Source of the DNA: Burkholderiales bacterium
GTDB taxonomy: Bacteria; Pseudomonadota; Gammaproteobacteria; Burkholderiales; JAEUOS01
DNA: 36,832 bases
Reading direction: 5' to 3'
Assembly (NCBI GenBank): GCA_016790695.1
Contig: JAEUOS010000065.1
Location: 1-36,832 of the forward strand
Part shown: positions 8,098-16,783 of the stretch, in pieces
How positions within the stretch are numbered: position 1 is the stretch's first letter
Layout of the letters: the number at the start of each line of letters is the position of its first letter
The notes under the pieces: model-generated
Databases searched by the model: none
What the model was told of the DNA's origin: nothing
What the model saw: the letters and a program-made list of their open reading frames with translations, nothing else
Made by a program: the position numbers and the translations under genes

Positions 8098-9018
8098 TTG
8101 AGAAAAATTCTCGCAATTGTCCTGTTGGCGTGCGCGCCGGCGATCGGGTACTCGCAAGCACTCGGTTCCGGTACCGTGGATTTCCAGTTCACGTCGTTCC
8201 TCGGCCCTCTGGCGACGGCTGGCAGCGCCAACCCCTATGACGAGTCGTCCTGGGGCACGCGCGGGCTTGTCAACGGGATAGGGGCGACTTCCCTGCCACC
8301 CTACTATTTGTCGTGGAGTTCGGCCAGCCACGCGTTGTCCGACATCGGCTTCGTGAGCGGATTGATCAACCTGGCGCCCACCCAAACCGTATCGATGCGC
8401 TACGAGGGTGTTCCGGTCGGAAGCCCGGAGGAAAACATCATCTCGTTTACGCCACGCGCGTTTTCGAACGTCGCCGTCGGACAGGATTTCGTGCTGGGCA
8501 CCCTGACTTTCAAGAACGGCGGCTGGAACGGCGGAGCTTACTTCACCGCCGATAACGTGCCGACGCGCCTGGACTTCAAGGTGACCACCCATTCATCGGA
8601 CGGGGACGCGTTCAATCAGACGATGCTTGGCACCGTGACCATGGTGGTGAACGCGCCAGGGATCAACGACACCGCGACGCTCGCCGGCCAGCAAGCCGAA
8701 GCCGACTGGATCTACGTCACGGACTACGGTTCCGGGGTTCGGTCTCGCGCCTTCCGCGTCTTCGACGACTGTTGCCGGCCACCCGGCGGGATCACCTTCG
8801 GCATGGTAGATCTGGTGGCGCGGTTCAATTCGCTCGACCTCGTGGACATCGACAATCCGGAGGGTGGTTTCCTCACCGAGTCCGTCGACCCGCTGCCGGT
8901 TGCCGCTCCGGTGCCCGAGCCCGGCGCCTACATGATGCTTCTGGCAGGGCTTGGGCTGCTTGCCTTTGTGGCCAGGCGGCGCGCATCGCACCTGGCCGAC
9001 GGCGGGGTCGTGCGCTAG
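8098..9018 (+). CDS. PEP-CTERM sorting domain-containing exported protein
   Basis: 306 residues. There is a Sec signal peptide (LRKILAIVLLACAPAIGYSQA), a beta-rich central region rich in Gly, Ser, Thr and Asn with no recognised catalytic motif, and a C-terminal PEP-CTERM tripartite signal: VPEPG, a hydrophobic stretch (AYMMLLAGLGLLAFVA) and the cluster RRR. In known systems exosortase cleaves this signal and the protein is exported together with exopolysaccharide. The tail continues about 11 residues past the Arg cluster. The start is TTG 8098 after AAGGGG; no ATG gives a signal peptide. No exosortase (xrtA/epsH) lies in the window. Confidence 0.83.
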   Translation: MRKILAIVLLACAPAIGYSQALGSGTVDFQFTSFLGPLATAGSANPYDESSWGTRGLVNGIGATSLPPYYLSWSSASHALSDIGFVSGLINLAPTQTVSMRYEGVPVGSPEENIISFTPRAFSNVAVGQDFVLGTLTFKNGGWNGGAYFTADNVPTRLDFKVTTHSSDGDAFNQTMLGTVTMVVNAPGINDTATLAGQQAEADWIYVTDYGSGVRSRAFRVFDDCCRPPGGITFGMVDLVARFNSLDLVDIDNPEGGFLTESVDPLPVAAPVPEPGAYMMLLAGLGLLAFVARRRASHLADGGVVR

Positions 9019-9028
9019 AGGCGCCTCG

Positions 9029-10156
9029 TTAGTGCGGGCGCGAAGCGTCGAAGCTCTGGCGGTCCGAGAACAGCAGCACCGAGTCGTACAGGCTCGGCCC
9101 GTAGTGGCGCAGCGCCACGTTCCTGTAGGAATGAATGCCGTCGACCTTCTCCAGGATCTGGAACAGGTCCTGCGGATAGTGATAGCAGGTGATCGCCATG
9201 TCGGGGCGGCACTTCTCGATCAGGCCGCGGGCGCCCTCGATGACGTTGCACTCGTAGCCCTCGACGTCCATCTTGATCAGCGTGCATTCGGGCACGGCGT
9301 CGTCGAGGCGGACGCAGTCGACCTCGATCGGCGTGCCGGTACCCGGCGACACGGCGTTGCCGCCAAACGGGTTCTGCGCGTTGTCGTAGAAGGTGATGCT
9401 GCCGCGCTCGGCGCCGACGGCGTTGCGGAAGGTTTCGATTCCAGGCGTCTGGGAGAGGCGCGACAACTGCCGGAACTGGCCCGGCGTGGGCTCGAAGGCG
9501 TAGATGTGCCTGAACCGGCCGCCGGTCACGCCAAGGAACCTCTCGACGGTGTCGCCGTGGGCAGCGCCGACGTCCACGTAGATTTCCTCGGGCCCGGGGA
9601 CGAAACTCGCGCGCGGATTGCGCGGGTTGAAGTATTCGTTGGAGTTGTCGAACGCCACCTCGAGCAGGGGGGTCCGTTCGGCACGGCGGATCGCATTGAC
9701 CCGGCCGACCAGGGTGTTGCGCGAGCGCGCATCGGTGAGCCGGTTGGCGACCTTGCGAATCTGCTCGTTGTCCTGATCATTCCACCAGATGCGCTCCTCG
9801 CGCACGAGCTGATAGGTGTGCGGCAAGCCGAGCGCGTCGAGCTTGGTCAGGAAGTCGACCACCTGCACGTCGCCCCAGCAGGACAGGGAGGGGATGCACC
9901 ACATGTCCTCGAGGTTCTCGAAGAAATGCACGATCTCGATCGGCATTGCCTGCGCGATCTCGGAGAATTCCCCGAAGTTGACCGTCGGGATCTGGTGGCC
10001 GCCGATGATCAGGAACTCGCCGTCATGGAAGTAGCGGTCCGACAGGTAGCCGGCGATCCGGCCGTTGAGGGCGCCGTGGATCCACGGCGCGAAGGTCTTG
10101 AACAGGCTGCCGACGCGGCCGACGAAGAAGACTGCGCGTTCCGGGGAGTCGCTCAT
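9029..10156 (-). CDS. FkbM family methyltransferase with a long N-terminal extension
   Basis: 375 residues. The C-terminal half is a class I SAM methyltransferase of the FkbM type: EIYVDVGAAHGDTV (about 192-204, SAM loop), YAFEPTPGQF (acidic strand 2), and IKMDVEGYECNVIEGA with the DVEG motif. FkbM enzymes O-methylate sugars or polyketides. The first 180 or so residues (MSDSPERAVFFVG... to RASFVPG) are outside the methyltransferase fold and I do not recognise them. The start at 10156 is preceded by GAGG. It follows the deacetylase gene on the same strand after 161 bp, which suggests a role in modifying a surface glycan, by context only. Confidence 0.8.
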   Translation of the reverse strand: MSDSPERAVFFVGRVGSLFKTFAPWIHGALNGRIAGYLSDRYFHDGEFLIIGGHQIPTVNFGEFSEIAQAMPIEIVHFFENLEDMWCIPSLSCWGDVQVVDFLTKLDALGLPHTYQLVREERIWWNDQDNEQIRKVANRLTDARSRNTLVGRVNAIRRAERTPLLEVAFDNSNEYFNPRNPRASFVPGPEEIYVDVGAAHGDTVERFLGVTGGRFRHIYAFEPTPGQFRQLSRLSQTPGIETFRNAVGAERGSITFYDNAQNPFGGNAVSPGTGTPIEVDCVRLDDAVPECTLIKMDVEGYECNVIEGARGLIEKCRPDMAITCYHYPQDLFQILEKVDGIHSYRNVALRHYGPSLYDSVLLFSDRQSFDASRPH

Positions 10157-10182
10157 GGCGTTCGCCTCGCTGGTGAAGGAGT

Positions 10183-10216
10183 GGCAAGGCCGACGCATGC
10201 CTGTGACGACCTTGCC
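10183..10216. promoter_or_regulatory. inverted repeat in the FkbM leader
   Basis: GGCAAGG (10183-10189) and CCTTGCC (10210-10216) are a perfect 7-bp inverted repeat with a 20-nt loop, 27-60 nt upstream of the FkbM start. It could be an operator or an RNA stem in the leader. A second, GC-only stem lies at 10282-10302. Confidence 0.3.
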
Positions 10217-10281
10217 GCATTTCACGCCCATTGCGGGCCGCTCCGTCCGGCGAACACCTGTCCGAAACGTGCTCAATTCGT

Positions 10282-10302
10282 CCCGCCCCGCGGCGGGGCG
10301 GG
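10282..10302. repeat. GC-rich hairpin between deacetylase and FkbM genes
   Basis: CCCGCCCCG, a CGG loop and CGGGGCGGG form a perfect 9-bp stem just downstream of the deacetylase stop on the minus strand. There is no U-run after it in either direction, so it is not a canonical intrinsic terminator; it may slow polymerase or protect the 3' end. Confidence 0.4.
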
Positions 10303-10317
10303 CGCGGGGCCCTGCCG

Positions 10318-11229
10318 CTACCGCGGCGGAATGTGGCTCGCGTGGTTGGCGAGGTACCAGTCCGCCACCTCCTCGCGCGTGGCCCACCAGACATCCGCAT
10401 ACTGCTTCACGTAGGACAGGAAGTCGCGGAAGAACTGCATGCGGTGCGGATGCCCCGACACATGCGGGTGCAGGCCGATGTTCATCATCTTGCCGGTCTT
10501 CGCGCTCTCGGCGTAGAGCTCGTTGAACTGCGCCTTGAGCATCAGGAGCGCGTCCTCGCTGGTCATCGCGCGGCGATGGAAGAAGGTGAAGTCGTTGATC
10601 TCGACCGAGTACGGCACGTTGACCAGCGGGCCGTGCGCGGTGTGGATCAGGTAGGGCTGGTCGTCGTTCATGTAGTCGCACAGGAACTTGAGCCCCGCCT
10701 CGGCCAGCACCTCGGGCGTGTGCGGGGTGGAGCGGAGCGACGAGGAGAGCCAGCCGCCGGCCTTGCGCCCGACCACCCGTTCGTAGACCTTCAGGGTCTC
10801 GTGGATCAGCGCCTTCTCGCCGGCCGGGTCGAACATGTACTGCGGCAGCAGTTCGCCCTGCTCGTAGTTGTGCGCGACCAGTTCCCAGCCGCGCGCCTTG
10901 ACATGCTCGATGATCTCGCCGCGCTCGGTCGCGGTCTTGGCGTTCATGGTCACCGACAGCGGCACGCCGAACGATTCGAACAGGTCGAACAGGCGCCAGC
11001 AGCCGACGCGCAGGCCGTACTCGCGCCAGGTGAAGTTGGGGTAGTCGGCGACGTTGCCCGGCAGCGGGTCGGGGATGGTCGGCGGCCCGCCCGCGTAGTA
11101 GGGCTTGGAGGAGTCCTTGAGCAGGTCCCAGTATTCGCAATTGAGGGTGATGATTAGCGCGAGACGCTTGCCGTGCGGCCATCTGAGGGGTTGGCGCCGC
11201 GATATCGGCACCCAGTCGTAGTGGGCCAT
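10318..11229 (-). CDS. polysaccharide deacetylase family protein, PuuE/allantoinase-like
   Basis: 303 residues with a NodB-like TIM-barrel fold of the PuuE type. Seen are RLALIITLNCEYWD (first barrel strand; the classical Asp-Asp of chitin deacetylases is replaced as in PuuE), YGLRVGCWRLFDLFESFGVPLSVTMN, ARGWELVAHNYEQGELL, CDYMNDDQPY and the late LHPHVSGHPHRMQF. PuuE relatives hydrolyse allantoin or other cyclic amides, while true family members deacetylate sugars, so the substrate is open. ATG 11229 is preceded by GGAGGAACC, an excellent Shine-Dalgarno. The neighbours are a GH43-like gene 64 bp upstream and the FkbM gene downstream. Confidence 0.82.
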   Translation of the reverse strand: MAHYDWVPISRRQPLRWPHGKRLALIITLNCEYWDLLKDSSKPYYAGGPPTIPDPLPGNVADYPNFTWREYGLRVGCWRLFDLFESFGVPLSVTMNAKTATERGEIIEHVKARGWELVAHNYEQGELLPQYMFDPAGEKALIHETLKVYERVVGRKAGGWLSSSLRSTPHTPEVLAEAGLKFLCDYMNDDQPYLIHTAHGPLVNVPYSVEINDFTFFHRRAMTSEDALLMLKAQFNELYAESAKTGKMMNIGLHPHVSGHPHRMQFFRDFLSYVKQYADVWWATREEVADWYLANHASHIPPR

Positions 11230-11293
11230 GGTTCCTCCGGGGTGTAGAAAGTGACGGTGGTGGGCGCGGTGCCTGGCGGTGCTGCGGGACCGG

Positions 11294-12289
11294 TCAGCCG
11301 AACAGCTCGGCGATCGCGATGCCGGATTCGCCCTTGACCGCGTAGAGCAGGTAGGTGCGGCCGTCTTCCTCGAAGATCGCCGGATCGCGCAGTTGATGGA
11401 CCTCGAGGGCGATCGCGCCCCGAAAGGAAGGGGCGAGCGGCAGGTTCGCGCCCTCCCAGTCGAACGCGGGGCGCAGCACCTCGACCGGCGCGCCGGGGCG
11501 CCACTGCCGCCAGTCGCCGGCGAGGTCGATGGCCGAGCAGTGGATGCGCTCGGGAACGTCGCCGACGCGGGTCCAGAACACGAACAGGCGGTCGCCGCGC
11601 TTGAGGAGCGCGGTGTGGCGCTGGCGCGGTTCGAAGATCGACGGACCTTGCTCGAAGCCGGAGACGCCGTCGGCCGAGCGCAGCAGCACCCCCGGCATCG
11701 CCAGCGCATAGGTGAAGCCGCCGTGCCGGAACACGCGGAAATAGGAGGGGCCGAGCAGTTCGTCGCGCGCGGTGAAGGCGATGCCGTCGGCCGACAGCGC
11801 GACGCGGGTGCGCTGGATGCGAAAGCGCTCAAGACCGTGGTAGTACATCACGATGCGCCGGTTCGCTTCATCGACATGCACGTCGGGCGAGGCGATGTGG
11901 GCGGTGACGCCGTCCTCGATCGGGTCGGGAATGCCCGGCGTGCCCGCCGGCGCGTGACCGTCGAGGTCCGCCGCGCGCGGCGCGATCGCGGCATCCGGCG
12001 GCAGTGGCAGATTCGCCGCCGGAAAGCGGGAGTCCGCCAGCTGCAGCGCGCCCGGCGCATGCGTGCGCCACGGGCCGGCGAGCGCGTCGGCGTAGGCGAG
12101 CCGGATGTAGCTGCCCTTGTGATCGGCGAAATACAGGTAGTAGCGTCCGAGAGGATTCTCGATCCACGGCGGCACGCGGATCAGGGACGGTCCCTGGACA
12201 TTCGCGCCCATGCGCGCGTCCATGTGCGGAACGATGATCGGGTTCGCCGCGAAGCGCTGCGCGCGGAAGTTCGGCTCTGGGGCGGTCAT
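11294..12289 (-). CDS. glycosyl hydrolase family 43-like five-bladed propeller protein
   Basis: 331 residues with no signal peptide. Repeated beta-blade signatures are visible: GPSLIRVPPWIENPLGRYYLYFADHKG, HIASPDVHVDEANRRIVMYYHG, YALAMPGVLLRS, RQRHTALLKRGDRLFVFWTR and LRDPAIFEEDGRTYLLYAVKGESGI. Blades of the type 'D-P-x-I-x-x-x-G-x-x-Y-L-x-Y' are typical of GH43/GH62/GH32 propellers. The hydrolytic activity is uncertain because the three acidic residues cannot be placed with confidence. ATG 12289 is used; upstream codons lack a ribosome site. It heads a minus-strand row with the deacetylase and FkbM genes and diverges from the receptor gene at 12392. Confidence 0.72.
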   Translation of the reverse strand: MTAPEPNFRAQRFAANPIIVPHMDARMGANVQGPSLIRVPPWIENPLGRYYLYFADHKGSYIRLAYADALAGPWRTHAPGALQLADSRFPAANLPLPPDAAIAPRAADLDGHAPAGTPGIPDPIEDGVTAHIASPDVHVDEANRRIVMYYHGLERFRIQRTRVALSADGIAFTARDELLGPSYFRVFRHGGFTYALAMPGVLLRSADGVSGFEQGPSIFEPRQRHTALLKRGDRLFVFWTRVGDVPERIHCSAIDLAGDWRQWRPGAPVEVLRPAFDWEGANLPLAPSFRGAIALEVHQLRDPAIFEEDGRTYLLYAVKGESGIAIAELFG

Positions 12290-12391
12290 GGTGTCGGCTC
12301 GGGCACTCCGGTGCGCTGTGCGCCGGAAGGGCATTATGCCGCAGGCGTTTCGTGCTAATTTCGCGCTTCGATCGAAAGCAAGGAGAACACC

Positions 12392-13405
12392 ATGTCCAGC
12401 CTGTCGCGCCTGCTAGTCGCGCTCGCCGCGTGGATCGTGTGCGCGGCCGCCGCGCACGCCCAGGCGCCGAAAGTGCGCTTCTCGCTGGACTGGGTGGTGC
12501 AGGGCCAGCACGCGCCCTTCCTGCTCGCCAAGGGCAAGGGCTACTTCGACCAGGAGGGAGTCGACGTCACGGTCGATGTCGGCAACGGCTCCGCGGGCAC
12601 CGTGCAGCGCCTGGCCTCCGGCGCCTACGACATGGGCTTCGCCGACCTGTCCACGCTGATCGAGTTCCTCGGCAACAACCCGCACCTGCCCCGGGTGCAG
12701 GCCGTCTACATGGTGCACGAGCGCAATCCCAACGCGCTGTTCGCGCTGAAGAGGTCGGGCATCAGCAAGCCGGCCGACCTCAAGGGCAAGAAGATCAGCG
12801 GCCCGGTGTTCAGCTCGACGCGCAAGACCTGGCCGCTGTTCGCGCGCGCGACCGGCCTCAAGGTCGACGACGCGGCATGGCAGAACGTCGCTCCCGACAT
12901 GGTCGAGCAGGCGGTCGTGCGCGGCGACGTGCAGGTCGGCTCCGGATTTCCGACGCAGCTGCAGATCTACAACCGCCTGGGCGTGAAGACCGAGGACATC
13001 GTCACGCTGAAGTACGCCGACTTCGGCGTCGACCTGTACGGCAACGCGGTGCTGGCGAGCGCGAGGTTCCTCGGCGAGAACCCGCAGGCGGTCGCCGCCG
13101 TGCTGCGCGCGATCAATCGCGCGATGAAGGACACCATCGCCGATCCGGCGGCGGCCGTCAAGTTCGTGATGCAGCGCAACCCGCTGTTGAACGAGGCCGA
13201 CGAGCTCGAGAAGCTGAAGCTGGTGATGGAATTCATGGACACGCCGAACACCCGCGCCGACGGCCTCGGATCGATCAAGAAGCTGCGCCTCGACAACCAG
13301 GTCGACGACATCAACCTCGCGTTCGGGCTCAAGAGCAAGCCGTCGCCCGACATCATCTTCAGTTCCGCGTTCCTGCCGCGGCCGGCGGAGCGCCGCTACC
13401 GGTGA
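12392..13405 (+). CDS. ABC transporter substrate-binding protein, NMT1/THI5 (SsuA/TauA) type
   Basis: 337 residues. There is a Sec signal peptide (LLVALAAWIVCAAAAHAQA), then VRFSLDWVVQGQHAPFLLAKGKGYFDQEGVDV, the classic start of NMT1/THI5-like receptors, and GSAGTVQRLASGAYDMGFAD. Such proteins capture pyrimidine precursors, sulfonates, nitrate or taurine in the periplasm. The matching permease and ATPase genes are absent here, so it is an orphan receptor. AAGGAGA lies before ATG 12392. The divergent neighbours (GH43-like and PuuE-like) hint that it may bring in a cyclic amide or nucleobase, but this is only inference. Confidence 0.88.
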   Translation: MSSLSRLLVALAAWIVCAAAAHAQAPKVRFSLDWVVQGQHAPFLLAKGKGYFDQEGVDVTVDVGNGSAGTVQRLASGAYDMGFADLSTLIEFLGNNPHLPRVQAVYMVHERNPNALFALKRSGISKPADLKGKKISGPVFSSTRKTWPLFARATGLKVDDAAWQNVAPDMVEQAVVRGDVQVGSGFPTQLQIYNRLGVKTEDIVTLKYADFGVDLYGNAVLASARFLGENPQAVAAVLRAINRAMKDTIADPAAAVKFVMQRNPLLNEADELEKLKLVMEFMDTPNTRADGLGSIKKLRLDNQVDDINLAFGLKSKPSPDIIFSSAFLPRPAERRYR

Positions 13406-13451
13406 CGCGGCGCGACCGCTGCGTCCGACCGCCCCCCTGCAAGGAGAGACC

Positions 13452-13859
13452 ATGAAAGTGCTCGCCGCCTGCCTGCTCCTGTTCCTGGCCAATGCCGCGG
13501 CCGCGCAGGACAAGGTCGTCTACCACCTCGATTCCGGCATCGCGCAGGCCACCAAGGGCGTGCGCAACATCCGCAACCATCTCGACGTCGACCCCAAGGC
13601 GCGCATCGTCGTGGTCACGCACGCCGAAGGCGTGGACTTCCTCATGGAGGGCGCCCGGACCACCAACAACCAGGAATTCGCCGCGCTGGTCGGCGACCTG
13701 TCCGCGCGCGGCGTGAAGTTCGAGATCTGCGAGATCACCCTGAAGAACCGCAACCTGAAGAAGGACCAGTTCATCCTCGGCCCGAGCTTCACGCCGTCGG
13801 GGGTGGTGCGCATCGCCAACCTGCAGGCGCGCGAGCAGTTCGCCTACATCAAGCCGTAG
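13452..13859 (+). CDS. exported DsrE family protein
   Basis: 135 residues: a signal peptide (MKVLAACLLLFLANAAAAQ) followed by a DsrE/DsrF-like domain (VVYHLDSGIAQATKGVRNIRNHLDVD..., IVVVTHAEGVDFLMEGA, EFAALVGDLSARGVKFEICEITL). The cytoplasmic DsrE/TusD proteins relay sulfur on a conserved Cys; here only one Cys (in FEICEIT) exists, at the end of strand 4, so sulfur transfer is possible but unproven. Periplasmic DsrE paralogues are common in betaproteobacteria and their role is not known. AAGGAGAG precedes the ATG. It follows the receptor gene by 46 bp and its end overlaps the convergent CYTH gene by 11 bp. Confidence 0.82.
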   Translation: MKVLAACLLLFLANAAAAQDKVVYHLDSGIAQATKGVRNIRNHLDVDPKARIVVVTHAEGVDFLMEGARTTNNQEFAALVGDLSARGVKFEICEITLKNRNLKKDQFILGPSFTPSGVVRIANLQAREQFAYIKP

Positions 13860-14517
13860 CGCGCTCGGCGGCGGCCTGCAGCATCGCGTAGCCGCGCTTG
13901 GCCTTGCTGCGCGGCTCTTCCTTGATCTTGAGGTCGCGCATGAGCACATGCGCGAGGTACTCCAGTTCGCGCACGTGGCCGCTCTTGAGCTCGAGTTCGA
14001 TCTCGCTGATGCGCTCGGTGCGCTCGCCCGAGAATATCCGGCCGTGGTCGAACGCGATCTCGGCCACGAAATCCGGCGCGTAGCGCGGGAAGGGCTTGAC
14101 GGTCCAGGCCTCCCGCACGAACTCGACCCGGAAGATCGGCCGGATGCGTTCCGCCGGGCCGATTTCCGCGAGCGCGTCCCTGAGCGGCGTGTCGCGCAAC
14201 TTGGCGAACTCGAGTTGCGGTCCGGCAACCGGCATTTCCCACTCGCGCCGCACGGCGATGCCATCGCGGCGATCGGCGCTGCGTTCGCCCGACGCCTTCA
14301 GCGTCTGGAGCCAGCGGAACCCGTAGCGCCGCAGCCGCAATGCCAGGCGCCGGCGGCGCAGGTCCAGATCGTCGGTGTCGAAGTACAGGTTGAGCAGCCG
14401 GTCCCTGGTCGGCGCGGTGCCCGGCGCGGGGTGGGCGAGAACGGGGTGCTTGAGCAGCGCCTGCACATGGTGGGCGCCGCAGGCCAGCTTGATCTCGATC
14501 TCGGTGGTGGCGGCCAT
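13849..14517 (-). CDS. CYTH domain-containing protein (inorganic triphosphatase-like)
   Basis: 222 residues. The N-terminal E-I-E-I-K-L signature at residues 6-11 is the metal-binding ExExK motif of CYTH enzymes (adenylyl cyclase class IV and thiamine or inorganic triphosphatase). Further tunnel residues are visible in LLNLYFDTDDLDLRRRRLALRLRR, RREWEMPV and SEIELELKSG. YgiF-type enzymes carry an added CHAD domain; this protein ends with the CYTH core, so it is the short form. The ATG at 14517 is chosen because the motif begins at once. It diverges from the aminotransferase gene. Confidence 0.88.
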   Translation of the reverse strand: MAATTEIEIKLACGAHHVQALLKHPVLAHPAPGTAPTRDRLLNLYFDTDDLDLRRRRLALRLRRYGFRWLQTLKASGERSADRRDGIAVRREWEMPVAGPQLEFAKLRDTPLRDALAEIGPAERIRPIFRVEFVREAWTVKPFPRYAPDFVAEIAFDHGRIFSGERTERISEIELELKSGHVRELEYLAHVLMRDLKIKEEPRSKAKRGYAMLQAAAERATA

Positions 14518-14604
14518 GGAAGCAAAAAGCGCGGTTTGCGCATTGTGCCCAAAATGACCGGGGTTGGACAATGCTTTTTTCGACGCCGCCGGTATCATCG
14601 CGGC

Positions 14605-15768
14605 ATGACCTTTCCCCCTTGCGCGCGCGACGGCGTGCGCGCGCTCGCCAACTCGAAGATCCGCGAGGTCGCCAACGCCGGCATCGGCCGCGCCGGCGTG
14701 CTGCCGTTCTGGTTCGGCGAGCCCGACGACGTCACCCCGGCGTTCATCCGCGCGGCGGCGGTCGCCTCCCTCGACGCCGGCGAGACGTTCTACGCGCACA
14801 ACCTCGGGATCCCGGAACTGCGCGCGGCGCTCGCGGCCTACACCGCGCGCCTGCACGGCCGGTGTGCCGTGGAGAACATCGCCGTCACCAACTCCGGCAT
14901 GAACGCGCTGATGCTGTGCTTCCAGGCGCTGATCGCTCCCGGCGACCGGGTCGTCGCGGTGACGCCGCTGTGGCCCAACCTCGTCGAAGGGCCGCGGATC
15001 CTCTCGGCCGACGTGCACCGGGTCGCGCTCGACTTCGACGCGCACGGCGGCTGGCGCCTCGACCTCGGCCGCCTGCTGGCGGCGCTGACCCCCGCGACGC
15101 GCGTGCTGATCGTCAATTCGCCCAACAACCCGACCGGCTGGACCCTGCGCCGCGCGGAACAGGAGGCGATCCTCGCGCACTGCCGCGCGCGCGGCATCTG
15201 GATCATCGCCGACGATGCCTACGAGCGCATGGTCTTCGCCGGCACGGTCGCGCCGTCGTTCCTCGACATCGCCGCGCCGGAAGACCGCGTCGTCAGCGCC
15301 AATACCTTCTCGAAATCCTGGCTGATGACCGGCTGGCGCCTGGGCTGGATCACCGGCCCGGCGCCGCTGGTCGAGGACATCGGCAAGATCATCGAGTACA
15401 ACACCTCGTGCGCGCAGACCTTCGTGCAGCGCGCCGGTGTCGCCGCCGTCACCGGGGGCGATGCGGTGACCGCCGGCTTCGTGGATCGGCTGCGCCGCGC
15501 GCGCGACTTCCTGCACCGCGCGCTGGCCGGCATCGACGGCATCGAGGCCGCGGTTCCGCCGGGGGCGATGTACGCGTTCTTCCGCGTGCGCGGCATGACC
15601 GACAGCCTGGCGTTCTGCAAGCGCCTGGTCGCCGAGCACGGCCTGGGCGTGGCGCCCGGCATCGCCTTCGGCCCCGAGGGCGAGGGTTGCGTGCGCTGGT
15701 GCTTCGCCGCCGGCGAGGAGACCCTCGCGGAAGGCGTGCGCCGCCTGGCCCGGGGGCTCGGGCGATGA
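14605..15768 (+). CDS. PLP-dependent aminotransferase class I/II
   Basis: 387 residues, fold type I. Seen are FWFGEPDDVTPAFIRAAA, VTNSGMNALMLCFQAL, the PLP-ring Asn in NSPNNPTGW, the phosphate and ring contacts around IIADDAYERMVF, the Schiff-base Lys in NTFSKSWLMTGWRLGW, and a substrate-carboxylate Arg in the C-terminal GCVRWCFA. The substrate is likely an aromatic or aliphatic amino acid, but it cannot be fixed. ATG 14605 begins 7 nt after TATCAT, so the transcript could be leaderless. The stop overlaps the next start (ATGA). Confidence 0.9.
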   Translation: MTFPPCARDGVRALANSKIREVANAGIGRAGVLPFWFGEPDDVTPAFIRAAAVASLDAGETFYAHNLGIPELRAALAAYTARLHGRCAVENIAVTNSGMNALMLCFQALIAPGDRVVAVTPLWPNLVEGPRILSADVHRVALDFDAHGGWRLDLGRLLAALTPATRVLIVNSPNNPTGWTLRRAEQEAILAHCRARGIWIIADDAYERMVFAGTVAPSFLDIAAPEDRVVSANTFSKSWLMTGWRLGWITGPAPLVEDIGKIIEYNTSCAQTFVQRAGVAAVTGGDAVTAGFVDRLRRARDFLHRALAGIDGIEAAVPPGAMYAFFRVRGMTDSLAFCKRLVAEHGLGVAPGIAFGPEGEGCVRWCFAAGEETLAEGVRRLARGLGR

Positions 15769-16376
15769 AGCGCGCGCCGATCGACTTCTATTTCGACTTC
15801 ATCTCCCCGTTCGGCTACTTCGCGGCGCTGCGCATCGACGCGCTGGCCGCGCGCCACGGCCGCGAGACCGAGTGGCACGCGATGCTGCTGGGGGTGACCG
15901 TGATGAAGGTCATGGGCATGAAGCCCCTGCTCGAGACGCCGCTCAAGGGCGACTACATCCGCCGCGAGTTCGCGCGCTATGCGCGCCGGCACGGGCTCGC
16001 GCTCAAGCGCGAGGCCGGCGACCCGATGATGGACCCGCGGCCCTGCGGTCGCGCCTTTCACTGGGTCAAGCGGCATCAGCCGGGACGCGAGAAGGCGCTC
16101 GCGCGCGCGTTCTACGAGGCGTACTGGGCCGAGGGCCGCAATCTCGGCACCGCGGCCGCGGCTGCCGAGGTTGCCGGCGCCGCCGGCTTCGATGCCGCCC
16201 GGATCGCCGCGGCGATCGAGAGCGACGAGGCCGGTGCGCTGCTGCGCGCCGCGGTCGATGCATCGATGAAGCGCGGCGTGTTCGGCTCGCCCACGGTGAT
16301 CGTCGACGGCGAGCCGTTCTGGGGCGTCGAGACCTTCGGCACGCTCGAGGAGTGGCTCGCGCGCGGCGGCTGGTAG
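15765..16376 (+). CDS. 2-hydroxychromene-2-carboxylate isomerase family (DsbA-like, GST kappa)
   Basis: 203 residues with a DsbA-like thioredoxin fold. DFYFDFISPFGYFAALRIDAL carries Ser in place of the CxxC catalytic Cys, as in NahD and GST-kappa proteins. GVFGSPTVIVDGEPFWGVETFGTLEEWL contains the cis-Pro loop. In naphthalene degradation NahD isomerises hydroxychromene carboxylate with glutathione, but many family members have no known substrate. The gene overlaps the aminotransferase by 4 bp and is surely co-translated with it. Confidence 0.87.
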   Translation: MKRAPIDFYFDFISPFGYFAALRIDALAARHGRETEWHAMLLGVTVMKVMGMKPLLETPLKGDYIRREFARYARRHGLALKREAGDPMMDPRPCGRAFHWVKRHQPGREKALARAFYEAYWAEGRNLGTAAAAAEVAGAAGFDAARIAAAIESDEAGALLRAAVDASMKRGVFGSPTVIVDGEPFWGVETFGTLEEWLARGGW

Positions 16377-16430
16377 CGGGACCGGCCCGGGCCCCGGGCC
16401 GGCAGTCGGAACCGGACAAGGAGAAGCAAC

Positions 16431-16739
16431 ATGGCAGTCACGTTCAAGACCAAGGCCTGCGCCGACATCACGCTGCTCGATGCCAATGCCCGTCAGGTGC
16501 TCGAGATCATCGGCAAGGAGTTCGGCGTGCGCGGGGTGATCACGGCCGCCGAGGCGCCGCTGGCGATCGGCCGGCTGCGCGACGCGATCCGTGCCCAGGG
16601 CGCCGAGCGCGCCCCGGACGAGGACGACGAGCCCGAGGCGGCGCGCGCCTTCGTGCCGCTCAGGACGCGGGCCGCGCCGTTCATCGAGATGCTCGCGGCC
16701 GCGGCCGCGGCCGGCGAGCCGATCCTCTGGGGCGTGTAG
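16431..16739 (+). CDS. DUF1840 domain-containing protein
   Basis: 102 residues beginning MAVTFKTKACADITLLDANARQV, the conserved opening of DUF1840, followed by GVRGVITAAEAPLAIGRLRDAI and ending with the conserved block FVPLRTRAAPFIEML. This small cytoplasmic protein is restricted to betaproteobacteria and relatives, has no known function, and supports the taxonomic call. AAGGAGAAG lies before the ATG. An acidic stretch (DEDDEPEAA) splits the two conserved blocks. Confidence 0.85.
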   Translation: MAVTFKTKACADITLLDANARQVLEIIGKEFGVRGVITAAEAPLAIGRLRDAIRAQGAERAPDEDDEPEAARAFVPLRTRAAPFIEMLAAAAAAGEPILWGV

Positions 16740-16783
16740 GCGGGGGCGGCACGCCGCCGGCCCGCGATCCGGCCGGCGCGCGG

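Noticed and set aside
10282..10302. GC hairpin as intrinsic terminator
   Set aside because: No U-run follows on either strand.
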